Below the pieces are notes generated by a model. That model searched no databases and was not told the DNA's origin. It saw only the letters and a list, made by a program, of their open reading frames with translations. Below are positions 8,640 to 17,201 of a stretch of 64,000 nucleotides of DNA, piece by piece. The number at the start of each line of letters is the position of its first letter. Positions within the stretch are counted from its first letter, which is position 1. The position numbers and the translations under genes are program-made. This DNA is from Puniceibacterium confluentis (lineage in GTDB: Bacteria; Pseudomonadota; Alphaproteobacteria; Rhodobacterales; Rhodobacteraceae): NCBI RefSeq assembly GCF_007923445.1, contig NZ_VOJI01000009.1:62001-126000 (forward strand), given 5' to 3'.

Positions 8640-9650
8640 ATGAACATGCAAAACACTGAATTCGAGACCGCGCTGATGCGCCGGATCGACACCAAGACCA
8701 AGCCGCAGGGCGCGCTGGGTCGGATCGAGGAACTCGCCGCCCAGGTGGCTCGGGTGCAGGGGCGGCTGGACCCGCAGATGCAGAGCTGTGCGCTGATGCT
8801 GTTTGCCGCGGATCACGGCATCGCGGCCGAGGGGGTTTCGGCCTACCCGGCGGCGGTCACGCGGCAGATGGTGGCAAATTTTGCCGGCGGCGGGGCGGCG
8901 GCGAATGTCTTTGCGCGTGCGGGCGGGCTCGACCTTCAGGTGATCAATGCCGGGGTCGCAGGCGGCCCCTTCGGGATGTCCGCGGTCAGCGAATACAGCC
9001 TGGGCGACGGCACATCGAACTTTCTGACCGGCCCGGCGATGAGTGAGGCACAGGTGCAGACGGCACTGGACATCGGTCGGCTGCTGGGTGCCGGCGGGCA
9101 TTTCGACGCGATGGCCTTTGGCGAGATGGGCATCGGCAACACCTCGTCCGCCTCGGTTGTGGCGCACAAGCTGACGGGGATAGCGCTCGACGATCTGGTC
9201 GGGCGCGGCACAGGGCTCGAAGATGCCGCCCTTGCGCACAAGCGCGACGTGCTGCTGCGCGCGGCCGCGCGCACCGGATCGCTGGATGTCCGCGCGGTTC
9301 TGGCCGAATATGGCGGCTTTGAAACGGTGATGATGACCGGGGCGATGCTGGGGGCAGCCGCGGCGCGGCGGGTGGTGCTGGTCGACGGATTTATCGCCAC
9401 GGTCGCAGCCCTTGCTGCCTGCACGCTGGAGCCGCAGGCCAGGTCCGCCATGGTGTTTGCGCATCTGTCGCCCGAGGCCGGCCATGCCGTGGTCCTGAAC
9501 GCGCTGGGGGCGGACCCCGTGCTCAGTCTGAACATGCGGCTGGGCGAAGGATCGGGAGCCGCTCTGGCCTGGCCCCTGCTGCGCGCAGCCGTCGCGATGC
9601 TGAACGAGATGGCCAGCTTTGAGGCTGCCGGCGTTTCGGGACCGGCATGA
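8640..9650 (+). CDS. cobT: Nicotinate-nucleotide--dimethylbenzimidazole phosphoribosyltransferase
   Basis: 336 residues. Makes alpha-ribazole phosphate, the lower ligand precursor of cobalamin, from nicotinate mononucleotide and dimethylbenzimidazole. Family landmarks are KPQGALGRIEELA near the N-terminus, FAADHGIAAEGVSAYP, GEMGIGNTSSASV, and near the C-terminus GEGSGAALA, which contains the glutamate known as the catalytic base in the family. Two starts are possible, ATG 8640 or ATG 8646; GGA lies at a better distance from the second. It is coupled to cobS by an ATGA overlap. I looked for a cobalamin riboswitch in the 113-bp leader and saw none. Confidence 0.95.
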   Translation: MNMQNTEFETALMRRIDTKTKPQGALGRIEELAAQVARVQGRLDPQMQSCALMLFAADHGIAAEGVSAYPAAVTRQMVANFAGGGAAANVFARAGGLDLQVINAGVAGGPFGMSAVSEYSLGDGTSNFLTGPAMSEAQVQTALDIGRLLGAGGHFDAMAFGEMGIGNTSSASVVAHKLTGIALDDLVGRGTGLEDAALAHKRDVLLRAAARTGSLDVRAVLAEYGGFETVMMTGAMLGAAAARRVVLVDGFIATVAALAACTLEPQARSAMVFAHLSPEAGHAVVLNALGADPVLSLNMRLGEGSGAALAWPLLRAAVAMLNEMASFEAAGVSGPA

Positions 9651-10432
9651 GAATGTCGGTCGACATGCGGGACGCCGTGCGCACCGAACTCGGCCTGTTC
9701 CTGCTGGCGGTGCAGTTCCTGACACGGTTGCCGGTGCCGCGCGATCTGCCGTTTTCCGACGACCTGCTGATCCGCGCGACCAAATACTATCCGCTGGTCG
9801 GGCTGCTGGTCGGAGTGATCGGCGCGGTGGTTCTTGTTCTCGCCGCGCGCTGGCTGCCGCTGCCGGTGGCGGTGCTGTTGTCCCTGGCCGCGACATTGCT
9901 GGCCACAGGGGCGTTTCACGAAGATGGGCTGGCGGACGCGGCCGACGGCCTGTGGGGTGGCCAGACGGCTGTGCGTCGGCTTGAAATCATGCGCGACAGC
10001 CGGATTGGCACATATGGCGCGGTGTCTCTGGGGGTTGTTCTGGCGCTGAAAGTCACGCTGCTGACAAGCTTTGCCCCCGGGGTCGCGGGCTGGTTGTTGC
10101 TGCTGGGTCACGCGCTTGGGCGCATGGCGTCGGTACATGTCATCGCCACCACCGGATATGCCCGCGAAACCGGCGCCAAGTTTGTGGTGCCAAGTGTCAC
10201 ACCCGACGGCTATCGGCTGGCGCTGTCGCTGTCGATGGCGGTGCTGATCCTCGGCGTCCTTGCCCTGGGCAGCGGGGCGGTGCTGCTCGGGTTCGGGCTC
10301 TGCATCTTGCTGGGGCAGGGGGTGCGGCTGGTCTGCCGGGCCAAGATCGGTGGCTATACCGGCGATTGTCTCGGGGCCACGCAGCAATTGGGCGAACTGG
10401 GAATCTATCTGGGCGCGGCGCTGTGGCTGTGA
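9647..10432 (+). CDS. cobS: Adenosylcobinamide-GDP ribazoletransferase (cobalamin synthase)
   Basis: 261 residues, an integral membrane protein with six or more hydrophobic segments. It joins adenosylcobinamide-GDP to alpha-ribazole (phosphate), closing the nucleotide loop of cobalamin. The family signatures are FLTRLPVP near residue 25, GAFHEDGLADAADGLWGG near 90-105, and RDSRIGTYG. The ATG overlaps the cobT stop (ATGA, 9647-9650) and its own stop overlaps the cobC GTG. The symbol cobV is used in some alphaproteobacteria for the same enzyme. Confidence 0.95.
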   Translation: MRMSVDMRDAVRTELGLFLLAVQFLTRLPVPRDLPFSDDLLIRATKYYPLVGLLVGVIGAVVLVLAARWLPLPVAVLLSLAATLLATGAFHEDGLADAADGLWGGQTAVRRLEIMRDSRIGTYGAVSLGVVLALKVTLLTSFAPGVAGWLLLLGHALGRMASVHVIATTGYARETGAKFVVPSVTPDGYRLALSLSMAVLILGVLALGSGAVLLGFGLCILLGQGVRLVCRAKIGGYTGDCLGATQQLGELGIYLGAALWL

Positions 10433-10926
10433 CCCTCGTGCGTCACACCCGGCCCGAAGTGGCCGAGGGTGTTTGTTACGGGCGGAGCGATCTGGCGCTT
10501 GCCGCCGGGTTCGAGGCGGACTGCGGCGCGGTGATTGCCGGCCTTGCGCCGCCGGTCGCGGTGGTGAGCTCACCCCTGCGACGCTGCCGGATACTGGCCG
10601 AGCGGATCTGCGCTGTCTTCGGGGTGGCGCTGCACGTTTCGGAGGATTTTTCCGAGATGGATTTCGGCACCTGGGAAGGCCGGCGCTGGGACGCCATCGG
10701 CCGCCCGGCGCTGGATGCCTGGGCGGCGGATTTTTTCGGCTACGGCGGTCATGGCGGTGAAACCGTCGAGATGCTGCGGGACAGGGTTGCGCGTGGCCTG
10801 CAGGCATTGCCCGACGGTGCGCTGGTGGTGACCCATGCCGGAGTGATCAAGGCGGCGCTGGCACTGCGCGGGGATGTGGACGGCTGGGAGTATCGCCCGG
10901 CCTTTGGGGCGGTTGTCAGGTTGTGA
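10429..10926 (+). CDS. cobC: Histidine phosphatase, probable alpha-ribazole-5'-phosphate phosphatase
   Basis: 165 residues. Histidine phosphatase superfamily: the phosphohistidine motif is RHTRP right at the start (family RHG/RHxxP), then EMDFGTWEG with the conserved acid, and THAGVIK with the second histidine. With cobT and cobS immediately upstream, the likely substrate is alpha-ribazole phosphate. The start is GTG at 10429, which overlaps the cobS stop as GTGA; longer in-frame starts would lie inside cobS. The three genes form one translationally coupled unit. CobU/CobP is not in this window. Confidence 0.9.
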   Translation: MTLVRHTRPEVAEGVCYGRSDLALAAGFEADCGAVIAGLAPPVAVVSSPLRRCRILAERICAVFGVALHVSEDFSEMDFGTWEGRRWDAIGRPALDAWAADFFGYGGHGGETVEMLRDRVARGLQALPDGALVVTHAGVIKAALALRGDVDGWEYRPAFGAVVRL

Positions 10927-11093
10927 CAGGCCCGCCCGGGCACCCCGCCCGAACCCGGCGCAGCCATGGCGCACCTGTTCGCCAAGGCTGCGCTGGTTCA
11001 TGGGAAAGTAACTGCACGCCGCAGGTTGCGATCCGTTCAGAGCGCCGCTCGGGGGCGGCCGTGCTCCTGCCGCCGCCAGTGCCAGCCGCGCCG

Positions 11094-11121
11094 GCCTGCG
11101 GCGCGTTCTGACTCCGCAGGC
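11094..11121. terminator. Hairpin between convergent cobC and dnaB
   Basis: GCCTGCGG (11094-11101) pairs with CCGCAGGC (11114-11121) around a 12-base loop. It lies between the ends of cobC (+) and dnaB (-), where both transcripts should stop. There is no T-run, so the call rests on the hairpin and the position. The rest of the 211-bp gap shows no gene or tRNA. Confidence 0.4.
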
Positions 11122-11137
11122 GGGTTGGGGCAGAGTT

Positions 11138-12631
11138 TCAGAAGCTGCTGCCTTCGTTGGTCTGCCAGGGTTTCACGAGATTGCCAAACCGGGTGAACTG
11201 TCCTTCGAAGGACAGTTCCACAGTGCCGATGGGGCCATGGCGCTGTTTGCCGATGACCACTTCGGCCTTGCCGTGCAGGCGCTCCATTTCCTCTTGCCAG
11301 GCGGCCATCTTGTCGAGGTCGTGATCGCCGGGCTTTTCGCGTTCCTTGTAGTATTCTTCGCGGAACACGAACATCACCACGTCGGCGTCCTGTTCGATCG
11401 ACCCGGATTCCCGCAGATCCGACAGCTGAGGGCGCTTGTCTTCGCGGGATTCCACCTGCCGTGACAACTGTGACAGGGCAATCACCGGAATATGCAATTC
11501 CTTGGCGATGGCCTTGAGCCCCATGGTGATCTCGGAAATCTCGTTGACGCGGTTTTCCGACTTGCCGGTGCCGCGCACCAGCTGAAGATAGTCGACCATC
11601 AGCACATCAAGGCCGTGGGTCCGCTTCAGACGCCGCGCCCTGGCGGCAAGCTGGCTGATCGGCAAGGCCGGCGTGTCGTCGATGTACAGCGGGCAGGCCT
11701 CCAGCGACTTGGCGGCATCGACAAAGCGGCGGAACTCGCCCTCGGTCATGTCGCCGCGGCGGATCTGTTCGCTGGGCACTTCCGAAGCCTCGGACAGAAT
11801 CCGCGCGGCCAGTTGTTCGGCGCTCATTTCCAGCGAGTAGAAGCCGACCACGCCACCTTCGATGGCGCCTTCGGTGCCGTCTGCCTTGGTGCCGCGCTTG
11901 TAGGCCTTGGCGACGTTGAAGGCGATGTTGGTGGCCAGCGAGGTCTTGCCCATCGACGGGCGGCCGGCAAGGATCAGCAGGTCCGAGGGGTGGAGACCGC
12001 CGAGTTTCTTGTCCATGTCGATCAGACCGGTGGAGATGCCCGAAAGCCCGCCCTCGCGCTGGTAGGCGGTGTTGGCGACGTTGACCGCATCGGTGACGGC
12101 GCGCAGAAAGCTTTGGAAACCGCTTTCCGCCTGGCCCTGTTCGGCAAGCTTGTATAGCGCCTGTTCCGCCTCGACGATCTGTTCGCGCGGCTCGCTGGCA
12201 ACATCGACCTTGCTGGCCTTGGCGCTGATGTCGCGCCCCAGCGCGATGAGATCGCGACGGATCGCGAGGTCATAGATCATCTGCGCATAATCGCGCACCG
12301 CAAACGAACTGACCGCAGCGCCCGCGAGACGGGCGAGGTAGGCCGGGCCGCCGAGTTCCTTCAGGCCCTCGTCGTCCTCCATGAAGGCCTTGAGCGTCAC
12401 CGGAGAGGCGAGGTTGTTCTTGGCGATGCGGGCGGCGGCGATATCATAGATGCGGGCGTGCACCGGATCAAAGAAATGCTGCGCACTGATGATGCTGGCA
12501 ACCCGGTCGTAGATGTCGTTGTTGGTCAGGATCGCGCCCAGAAGCTGCTGTTCGGCCTCGATCGAGTGGGGCATGGTTTCGGGCGCCTGCACCTCTGCAC
12601 CGGTGGGATTGAATGCGGTGATCTCGTTCAT
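11138..12631 (-). CDS. dnaB: Replicative DNA helicase
   Basis: 497 residues. The hexameric 5'-3' helicase at the replication fork. The N-terminal primase-interacting domain begins at MPHSIEAEQQLLGAIL. The RecA-like C-terminal domain has Walker A GRPSMGKTSLA, the Walker B region LDVLMVDYLQLV, and the DnaB motif near ESREDKRPQLSDLRESGSIEQDAD. No intein is present. The ATG at 12631 has AGAGG 8 bases upstream. The 248 bp upstream hold DnaA-box-like sequences. Confidence 0.97.
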   Translation of the reverse strand: MNEITAFNPTGAEVQAPETMPHSIEAEQQLLGAILTNNDIYDRVASIISAQHFFDPVHARIYDIAAARIAKNNLASPVTLKAFMEDDEGLKELGGPAYLARLAGAAVSSFAVRDYAQMIYDLAIRRDLIALGRDISAKASKVDVASEPREQIVEAEQALYKLAEQGQAESGFQSFLRAVTDAVNVANTAYQREGGLSGISTGLIDMDKKLGGLHPSDLLILAGRPSMGKTSLATNIAFNVAKAYKRGTKADGTEGAIEGGVVGFYSLEMSAEQLAARILSEASEVPSEQIRRGDMTEGEFRRFVDAAKSLEACPLYIDDTPALPISQLAARARRLKRTHGLDVLMVDYLQLVRGTGKSENRVNEISEITMGLKAIAKELHIPVIALSQLSRQVESREDKRPQLSDLRESGSIEQDADVVMFVFREEYYKEREKPGDHDLDKMAAWQEEMERLHGKAEVVIGKQRHGPIGTVELSFEGQFTRFGNLVKPWQTNEGSSF

Positions 12632-12733
12632 CGTCTGCCTCTGCATGCTGCTCTTATCCGCGTGCCGGTATGCCGGTCTCGCGTGCTGTCCTGTCATAGC
12701 GAAAATCGCGCCGAACCCCTAGTGGCACAAGTC

Positions 12734-12742
12734 TGTGGACAA
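12734..12742 (-). promoter_or_regulatory. DnaA-box-like site upstream of dnaB
   Basis: TGTGGACAA (TTGTCCACA on the other strand) differs at one position from the DnaA box TTATCCACA and equals a form used in high-G+C genomes. It lies about 100 bp upstream of the dnaB ATG. Confidence 0.5.
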
Positions 12743-12834
12743 ATGCCGGGATAAGGTGCCGGGGCACTGATAACCAGAAAGTACATTCAGCATAGGGTAT
12801 TGCACTCAGTGCTGTCCACTATACTTGGGGTGTT

Positions 12835-12854
12835 CGCCGCGATTCTTCGCGGCG
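12835..12854. other. Hairpin downstream of pyrE
   Basis: CGCCGCGA (12835-12842) and TCGCGGCG (12847-12854) form a perfect 8-bp stem with a 4-base loop, 25 bp past the pyrE stop. There is no T-run, so it is a weak terminator candidate for pyrE or a structure in the dnaB regulatory region next to a DnaA box. Confidence 0.45.
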
Positions 12855-12856
12855 AT

Positions 12857-12865
12857 TTATCCACA
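12857..12865 (+). promoter_or_regulatory. DnaA box
   Basis: TTATCCACA is a perfect match to the strongest E. coli-type DnaA box. It sits in the dnaB upstream region beside an 8-bp hairpin. Degenerate relatives lie at 12734-12742 (one mismatch) and 12812-12820 (CTGTCCACT, two mismatches from TTGTCCACA). Confidence 0.6.
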
Positions 12866-12879
12866 GATGGCAGCAAGAT

Positions 12880-13557
12880 TTATTTGCCGTTAAGTTCCCG
12901 CCACTTGGATGGATCGTTCAGAAAAAATTCTACCGCTTCAAGCGTCTCGCTGTCGAACGCCGCCTGCGCCCGGGCCTCGGCCAGCACGTCCCACCAGGTG
13001 CAGAGGTGGTGCAGGGTGACGCCGTGATCGCCCAGGGTTGTGATGGTTTCGGGGAAGATGCCGTAGTAGAAAATCACCGCAGTGTGGGCGCAGGTGGCGC
13101 CGGTGTCGCGGATGGCGTCGACAAAGCTGAGCTTGGAGCCGCCGTCGGTGGTCAGGTCCTCGACCAGCAGCACGCGCTCGCCCTCGGTCATGGCGCCTTC
13201 GATGCGGGCGTTGCGGCCATAGCCCTTGGGCTTCTTGCGCACATAGGTCATCGGCAGCGCCATGCGTTCGGCAACCAGCGCGGCAAAGGGAATGCCGGCC
13301 GTTTCGCCACCCGCGATGTTGTCAAACGCCTCGAAACCGGCGTCGCGCATCACCTTGGCGGTGAGGAAATCCATCAGCGCCGAGCGAATCCTGGGATAGG
13401 AAATGAGCTTGCGGCAGTCGATATAGACCGGCGAGGCCAGACCCGACGCAAAAATGAACGGCTCGGCCGCATTGAAATGCACCGCCTTGATTTCCAGCAA
13501 CATGCGGGCGGTCAGGCGGGCCATTTCTTCGGAAGTCGGAGCGTTCGTCGGGATCAT
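12880..13557 (-). CDS. pyrE: Orotate phosphoribosyltransferase
   Basis: 225 residues. Converts orotate and PRPP to orotidine monophosphate in pyrimidine synthesis. The PRPP-binding motif [14 protein letters not shown] is in the second half, and the catalytic loop region has [17 protein letters not shown]. The ATG is at 13557. It is 62 bp downstream of pyrC on the same strand, so the two consecutive pathway genes are probably co-transcribed. The C-terminal 30 residues (DVLAEARAQ onward) are an extension typical of the longer alphaproteobacterial form. Confidence 0.96.
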   Translation of the reverse strand: MIPTNAPTSEEMARLTARMLLEIKAVHFNAAEPFIFASGLASPVYIDCRKLISYPRIRSALMDFLTAKVMRDAGFEAFDNIAGGETAGIPFAALVAERMALPMTYVRKKPKGYGRNARIEGAMTEGERVLLVEDLTTDGGSKLSFVDAIRDTGATCAHTAVIFYYGIFPETITTLGDHGVTLHHLCTWWDVLAEARAQAAFDSETLEAVEFFLNDPSKWRELNGK

Positions 13558-13619
13558 CTGGCGGGTCTCTCTTGGTGGGGACAGCGGGGTCGGGTCCGAA
13601 CGGACCGCAGTCGTCGGGA

Positions 13620-14660
13620 TCAGGTGGCAACGGTCCAGTGCAGCGGGAATCCGGGGTCAAAAACGGTGACAGTGTCGCCCGCGGCGTCGATCTTTTCCGG
13701 ATAGACGACCGGCGCGCCCTTGGTCAGGGTCAATGTCGTGTCGTTCACCGGCAGCCGGTAAAAGGCCGGGCCGTTCAGCGATGTGAAGGCTTCGAGCCGA
13801 TCGAGCGCGGCGTCCTGTTCAAAGACTTCGGCAAGGATCGACAGGGTGTTTGTGGCGGTGAAACAGCCCGCACAGCCGCAGGCATGTTCCTTGAGCGCAT
13901 CCACATGCGGCGCCGAGTCGGTGCCGAGGAAATAGCTGGGATCACCCGAGGTGGCGGCGGCGCGCAGGGCAAGGCGGTGTTCTTCACGCTTGGCGACCGG
14001 CAGACAGTAATAATGCGGCTTGATGCCACCGACGAGGATGTGGTTGCGGTTGATCACCAGGTGATGCGTGGTGATCGTCGCGGCCAGATCTTCGCCGCCG
14101 TCGCGGGCGTACTGCGCGCCCTGCGCGGTGGTGATATGTTCCATGACCACGCGCAGTCCCGGCGTGGCGCGGCGGATCGGGTCAAGCACACGGTCGATGA
14201 ACACCGCCTCGCGGTCAAAGATGTCGATTTCCGGGTCAGTGACTTCGCCATGCATGCACAGCGGCAGGCCGATTTCGGCCATCTTTTCCAGCACCGGACG
14301 GACCTTGTCGAAATTGCTGACACCCGAGGCGGAGTTGGTGGTGGCGCCGGCAGGGTAGAGTTTGACCGCTTTCACCAGCCCCGAGGCATGGGCGGCAGCG
14401 ACATCCGCCGGATCCGTGTCCTCGGTCAGATACAGCGTCATCAGCGGCTCAAAGCGCGCACCGTCTGGCAGGGCCGCAAGGATGCGGTCGCGGTAGGCGG
14501 CGGCCTGTGCGCCGGTCACAACCGGGGGCACAAGGTTTGGCATGATGATGGCGCGGGCAAAGTGGCGCGCGGATTCAGGGGCCACTGCGCGCAGCATCTC
14601 GCCGTCACGCAGGTGCAGGTGCCAGTCATCAGGACGGCGCAGTGTCAGGCTCTGGGTCAT
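13620..14660 (-). CDS. pyrC: Dihydroorotase
   Basis: 346 residues, the E. coli-type (class II) dihydroorotase that closes carbamoyl aspartate to dihydroorotate. The metal-binding HxH is at H14/H16 in DWHLHLRDG. The lysine in [17 protein letters not shown] is the site carbamylated in the family, and later metal ligands are in MHGEV, EHITT and LGTDSAPH. The ATG is at 14660, divergent from a small membrane protein gene 109 bp away. Confidence 0.96.
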   Translation of the reverse strand: MTQSLTLRRPDDWHLHLRDGEMLRAVAPESARHFARAIIMPNLVPPVVTGAQAAAYRDRILAALPDGARFEPLMTLYLTEDTDPADVAAAHASGLVKAVKLYPAGATTNSASGVSNFDKVRPVLEKMAEIGLPLCMHGEVTDPEIDIFDREAVFIDRVLDPIRRATPGLRVVMEHITTAQGAQYARDGGEDLAATITTHHLVINRNHILVGGIKPHYYCLPVAKREEHRLALRAAATSGDPSYFLGTDSAPHVDALKEHACGCAGCFTATNTLSILAEVFEQDAALDRLEAFTSLNGPAFYRLPVNDTTLTLTKGAPVVYPEKIDAAGDTVTVFDPGFPLHWTVAT

Positions 14661-14769
14661 GGGGCTGCGGTTAGCACGAGCCGAGGCAGGCGCGCCAGAG
14701 GCATTGCGCGTTTACGCGGAGGGCGCGATGCGTCAGTCTGGGGCAGACGCCAGAGAAGGAGGCAGTGAC

Positions 14770-15042
14770 ATGATATTGACACTGATCATCAGTGCCGTGG
14801 CCGGGGCGCTGGTGCCAAAGGTGCAACCGCAGATCAGGGCCACGCTGGCCCGGCATCTCAAGGCGGGCCAGCTTCCCGACGACGCAGGATTGCAGGTCAC
14901 TGCCTTTGCGGCGGTGCTGATCCTCGCGTCGCTGCTGCTGTTGCTGCTTGGGGTGAGGCCATCCGCGGGGCTGGTTCTGCTCGGGGGGCTTCTGGGTTAT
15001 TTCCAGGCAGAGATCCGGCAGGCATTCGGGGCGCGGCGCTAG
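14770..15042 (+). CDS. Small membrane protein, unknown
   Basis: 90 residues with an N-terminal hydrophobic stretch, an amphipathic middle (IRATLARHLKAG) and two C-terminal hydrophobic segments at about 43-62 and 65-78. The ATG at 14770 is preceded by GAAGGAGGCAGTGAC, a strong Shine-Dalgarno sequence. I do not recognise the family. It is alone on the plus strand between pyrC and the hydrolase-like gene. Confidence 0.75.
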   Translation: MILTLIISAVAGALVPKVQPQIRATLARHLKAGQLPDDAGLQVTAFAAVLILASLLLLLLGVRPSAGLVLLGGLLGYFQAEIRQAFGARR

Positions 15043-15072
15043 ACCTCTGCGCCAGTCACACAAAGGCTTCCG

Positions 15073-16023
15073 TCAGTCGCTGGTGCCTGATCCAGTGGCC
15101 TTTCGTGCCGCGCGCAGGGCTTCGAGCTTGCGACGGAATCGCGGCGCCTGCATCCGCGCGACGACGTTTTCGCACAGCATCTCGGACAGTCCGCTGCGGC
15201 CATCCGATTCGAGCCGCGCGAGCAGTTTGCGCAGATAGGGCGGATGGTCCCGGCGCACCCGCATCAGACCAGAGAACGTCAGCACGTCCAGACTGCCCTC
15301 GGCCGCCGAAGTCAGCAGCGGCAACAGCAGGTCCAGTTCCAGCAGATCACTCAACAGGGCACTGCCCATGAAGGGCAGACGGAAGCGGGTGACATTGGAC
15401 CTGTGAAACAACGCCGCGTGCATCGCATCCAGCGGCTCGTGCGGATCATACAGAATAAAGGCGTGATCGGCGGCATCCAGCATTTCGGGCGCATAGCCGT
15501 AGCGGTCGGTAAAACACAGGCGCCGCTTGTCGGCAAAGCGTTCGTCCCAGCCGGCAAGGCGCGGGTCCAGTGTGGCCTGCGGCTGAACCGCCACCACCCG
15601 CGCGCCCGGACAGGCCACGGAGTAGGCCGCCGCCGCATAGCCGCAGGGACCGGCGCCAAAGAACACCACCTGTTCGAAGTCGTCAAAAAAGCCGTCGTCG
15701 TTCAGCTGGTCGAAAAACTTGTAGACGTCGGGGTCACGGAACCAGGTGTCGCGGTCTGAAATCACTGCCAGCTGTGACCAGCCCAGTTCACGCACAAACT
15801 CAAGGCCCACCGGCGCACCGTCTTCGGACAGGGCCTGAATCGCCGGCAGGGATTCAAAGGTCACGACCAGGGTGTCACCATCCTCGACAAACAGCGCATG
15901 GTGCGCGGCCCCCAGAGGCTCGAGAAATCCGCGTGCCTCGCCCAGATCCTGCAGTGCGCGCAGCCAGTCGGCGCGCGACAGCCCGACAAGTTCAAGCGCA
16001 AGGGGGTCAGGGGCGTCCTGCAT
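15073..16023 (-). CDS. Hydrolase-fold-like protein of unknown function
   Basis: 316 residues, no signal peptide or membrane segment. The middle (about 110-220) reads like an alpha/beta-hydrolase core: VVFFGAGPCGYAAAAYS where a nucleophile elbow would be, followed by VVAVQPQATLDPRLAGWD, a strand-loop found in hydrolase-like proteins of glycan clusters (GSSMGGYAA ... FSPQ). The usual serine is not there; a cysteine is near the expected place. I recall relatives with a PAPS reductase label, but no such motif is visible. The ATG at 16023 has GAGGA about 10 bases upstream. It lies 100 bp downstream of the glycosyltransferase operon on the same strand, so a link to glycan work is possible but unproved. 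Confidence 0.6.
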   Translation of the reverse strand: MQDAPDPLALELVGLSRADWLRALQDLGEARGFLEPLGAAHHALFVEDGDTLVVTFESLPAIQALSEDGAPVGLEFVRELGWSQLAVISDRDTWFRDPDVYKFFDQLNDDGFFDDFEQVVFFGAGPCGYAAAAYSVACPGARVVAVQPQATLDPRLAGWDERFADKRRLCFTDRYGYAPEMLDAADHAFILYDPHEPLDAMHAALFHRSNVTRFRLPFMGSALLSDLLELDLLLPLLTSAAEGSLDVLTFSGLMRVRRDHPPYLRKLLARLESDGRSGLSEMLCENVVARMQAPRFRRKLEALRAARKATGSGTSD

Positions 16024-16123
16024 CACGGAATGTCCTCAAAAGCGGGTCCACCCCTTTTGGCAGGGGTATTGTTGGGGTCAGAATGTCCGGGCTTTGAGGC
16101 AAAATTATGCCAAATCAACGAAA

Positions 16124-17197
16124 TTACAACGTGTCTGTTTCCGGCGGCGCATCAGAGTCGGAACTTCGGCCCTGCACTGCATGCCACCTCAGTGCCCGGG
16201 CGGCGTGCTGCGAAACCGGGCGGGATGGTGGCGTCATCAACAGACGGGCAAACAGGGCGCGAAACGGCTCCTGCGTCATCAGTTTCTGGAACCGTGCGCG
16301 GCGCCAGTGCACGGCGTCGGCATGTAACGATGCCAGAACCGGGTCCGCCGCCAGTGCGGCGCGGATCCGCGCTGTCGGGATGGCCAGCGTCTGGATCGAA
16401 GCATCGGCCGCGGTGGAAAAGTTGCGCTCGACCCAATAATCCATCCCGAGCCTGTCGTCGGAATGCACCGCGCGGCCCCGGTCAGCCTTGAGCACATAAC
16501 TTTCCATCGCACCGAGCGGGTAGTGATTGAGCTGAGCCAGCCGCGTGTTGGACTGGCCAAAATTGGAAAAGATGCGTTTCCGGGCAAACTCCGGCCCCAA
16601 GCGGCGGCCTTCGCCATCGTACCAGCGTGCGGTGTCGATCCGGCCCGGGTCAGGATTTCGGGGCCGGTGCACCCCAAGACGACGGTAGGTGCCGTCGTTT
16701 CGGTACAGCGTCTTGAACATCGCCGCACGCCACGGCCAGTGCATCACCGTCGGCGCGGCTTTCAGGAACTGCTGCGGCACGGGCCGGTCCACGTAGCGCA
16801 CAACATCGTCGTTGCCAAACAACCGCCAGGTCAGGGTGATGGCTGTCGCCTCCGGAAGCGCCGTGATCAGCGCAGGCAGGGTGTGGTCGCCGACATGCAC
16901 GTTGACGAATTCGTCAATATCCAGCGGCAGGAGCCAGTCTGCCCTCTCGGCCTGCGGGGTCTGGGCCGCGCATTTCAACCCGGTGAACTGAATGCCGCCC
17001 TTGTCATGGGGCCCGTCGTTGCGAAGGTGCGTGACATGACCCAGTGCCGCCAGCCGGTCGAGGATCAGGTCGGTGCCGTCGTCACAATTGTTGGACACGG
17101 CCAGAACATGGCTGATGCCGCAAGCGCCGTGATGCGCCAGCCAGTCGAGCAAAAAGGCGCCTTCGTTGCGAACGCAAAGAACCGCGACTATTCTCAA
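16124..17197 (-). CDS. Family 2-type glycosyltransferase (Glyco_tranf_2_4 group)
   Basis: 357 residues. N-terminal MRIVAVLCVRNEGAFLLDWLAHH is the start of the GT-A domain of Glyco_tranf_2_4 proteins. A DID metal/sugar-nucleotide motif is at 93-95 (LPLDIDEFVNV). A shared C-terminal signature LNHYPLGAMESYVLKADRG is near 255-275. The start is a TTG at 17197 with TAAGG just upstream; it was chosen because the same opening (MR-V/I-x-A-V-x-C-V) is seen in the homologue at 20.9-21.9 kb, and longer frames run through the FkbM gene. Last gene of the five-gene operon, 4 bp after FkbM. Donor and acceptor are unknown. Confidence 0.88.
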   Translation of the reverse strand: MRIVAVLCVRNEGAFLLDWLAHHGACGISHVLAVSNNCDDGTDLILDRLAALGHVTHLRNDGPHDKGGIQFTGLKCAAQTPQAERADWLLPLDIDEFVNVHVGDHTLPALITALPEATAITLTWRLFGNDDVVRYVDRPVPQQFLKAAPTVMHWPWRAAMFKTLYRNDGTYRRLGVHRPRNPDPGRIDTARWYDGEGRRLGPEFARKRIFSNFGQSNTRLAQLNHYPLGAMESYVLKADRGRAVHSDDRLGMDYWVERNFSTAADASIQTLAIPTARIRAALAADPVLASLHADAVHWRRARFQKLMTQEPFRALFARLLMTPPSRPVSQHAARALRWHAVQGRSSDSDAPPETDTL

Positions 17198-17201
17198 GAC
17201 C

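Noticed and set aside
8253-12000. Long minus-strand open frames opposite cobT/cobS (for example 547 codons from 9896 to 8253)
   Set aside because: They run antisense to clear cob genes, are Arg/Pro/Gly-rich and have no family similarity or Shine-Dalgarno sequence. Long antisense frames are usual at this G+C.
12632-12879. Replication origin at the DnaA boxes
   Set aside because: No origin-type neighbours (hemE, parAB or dnaA) and only one perfect box; a promoter role is simpler.
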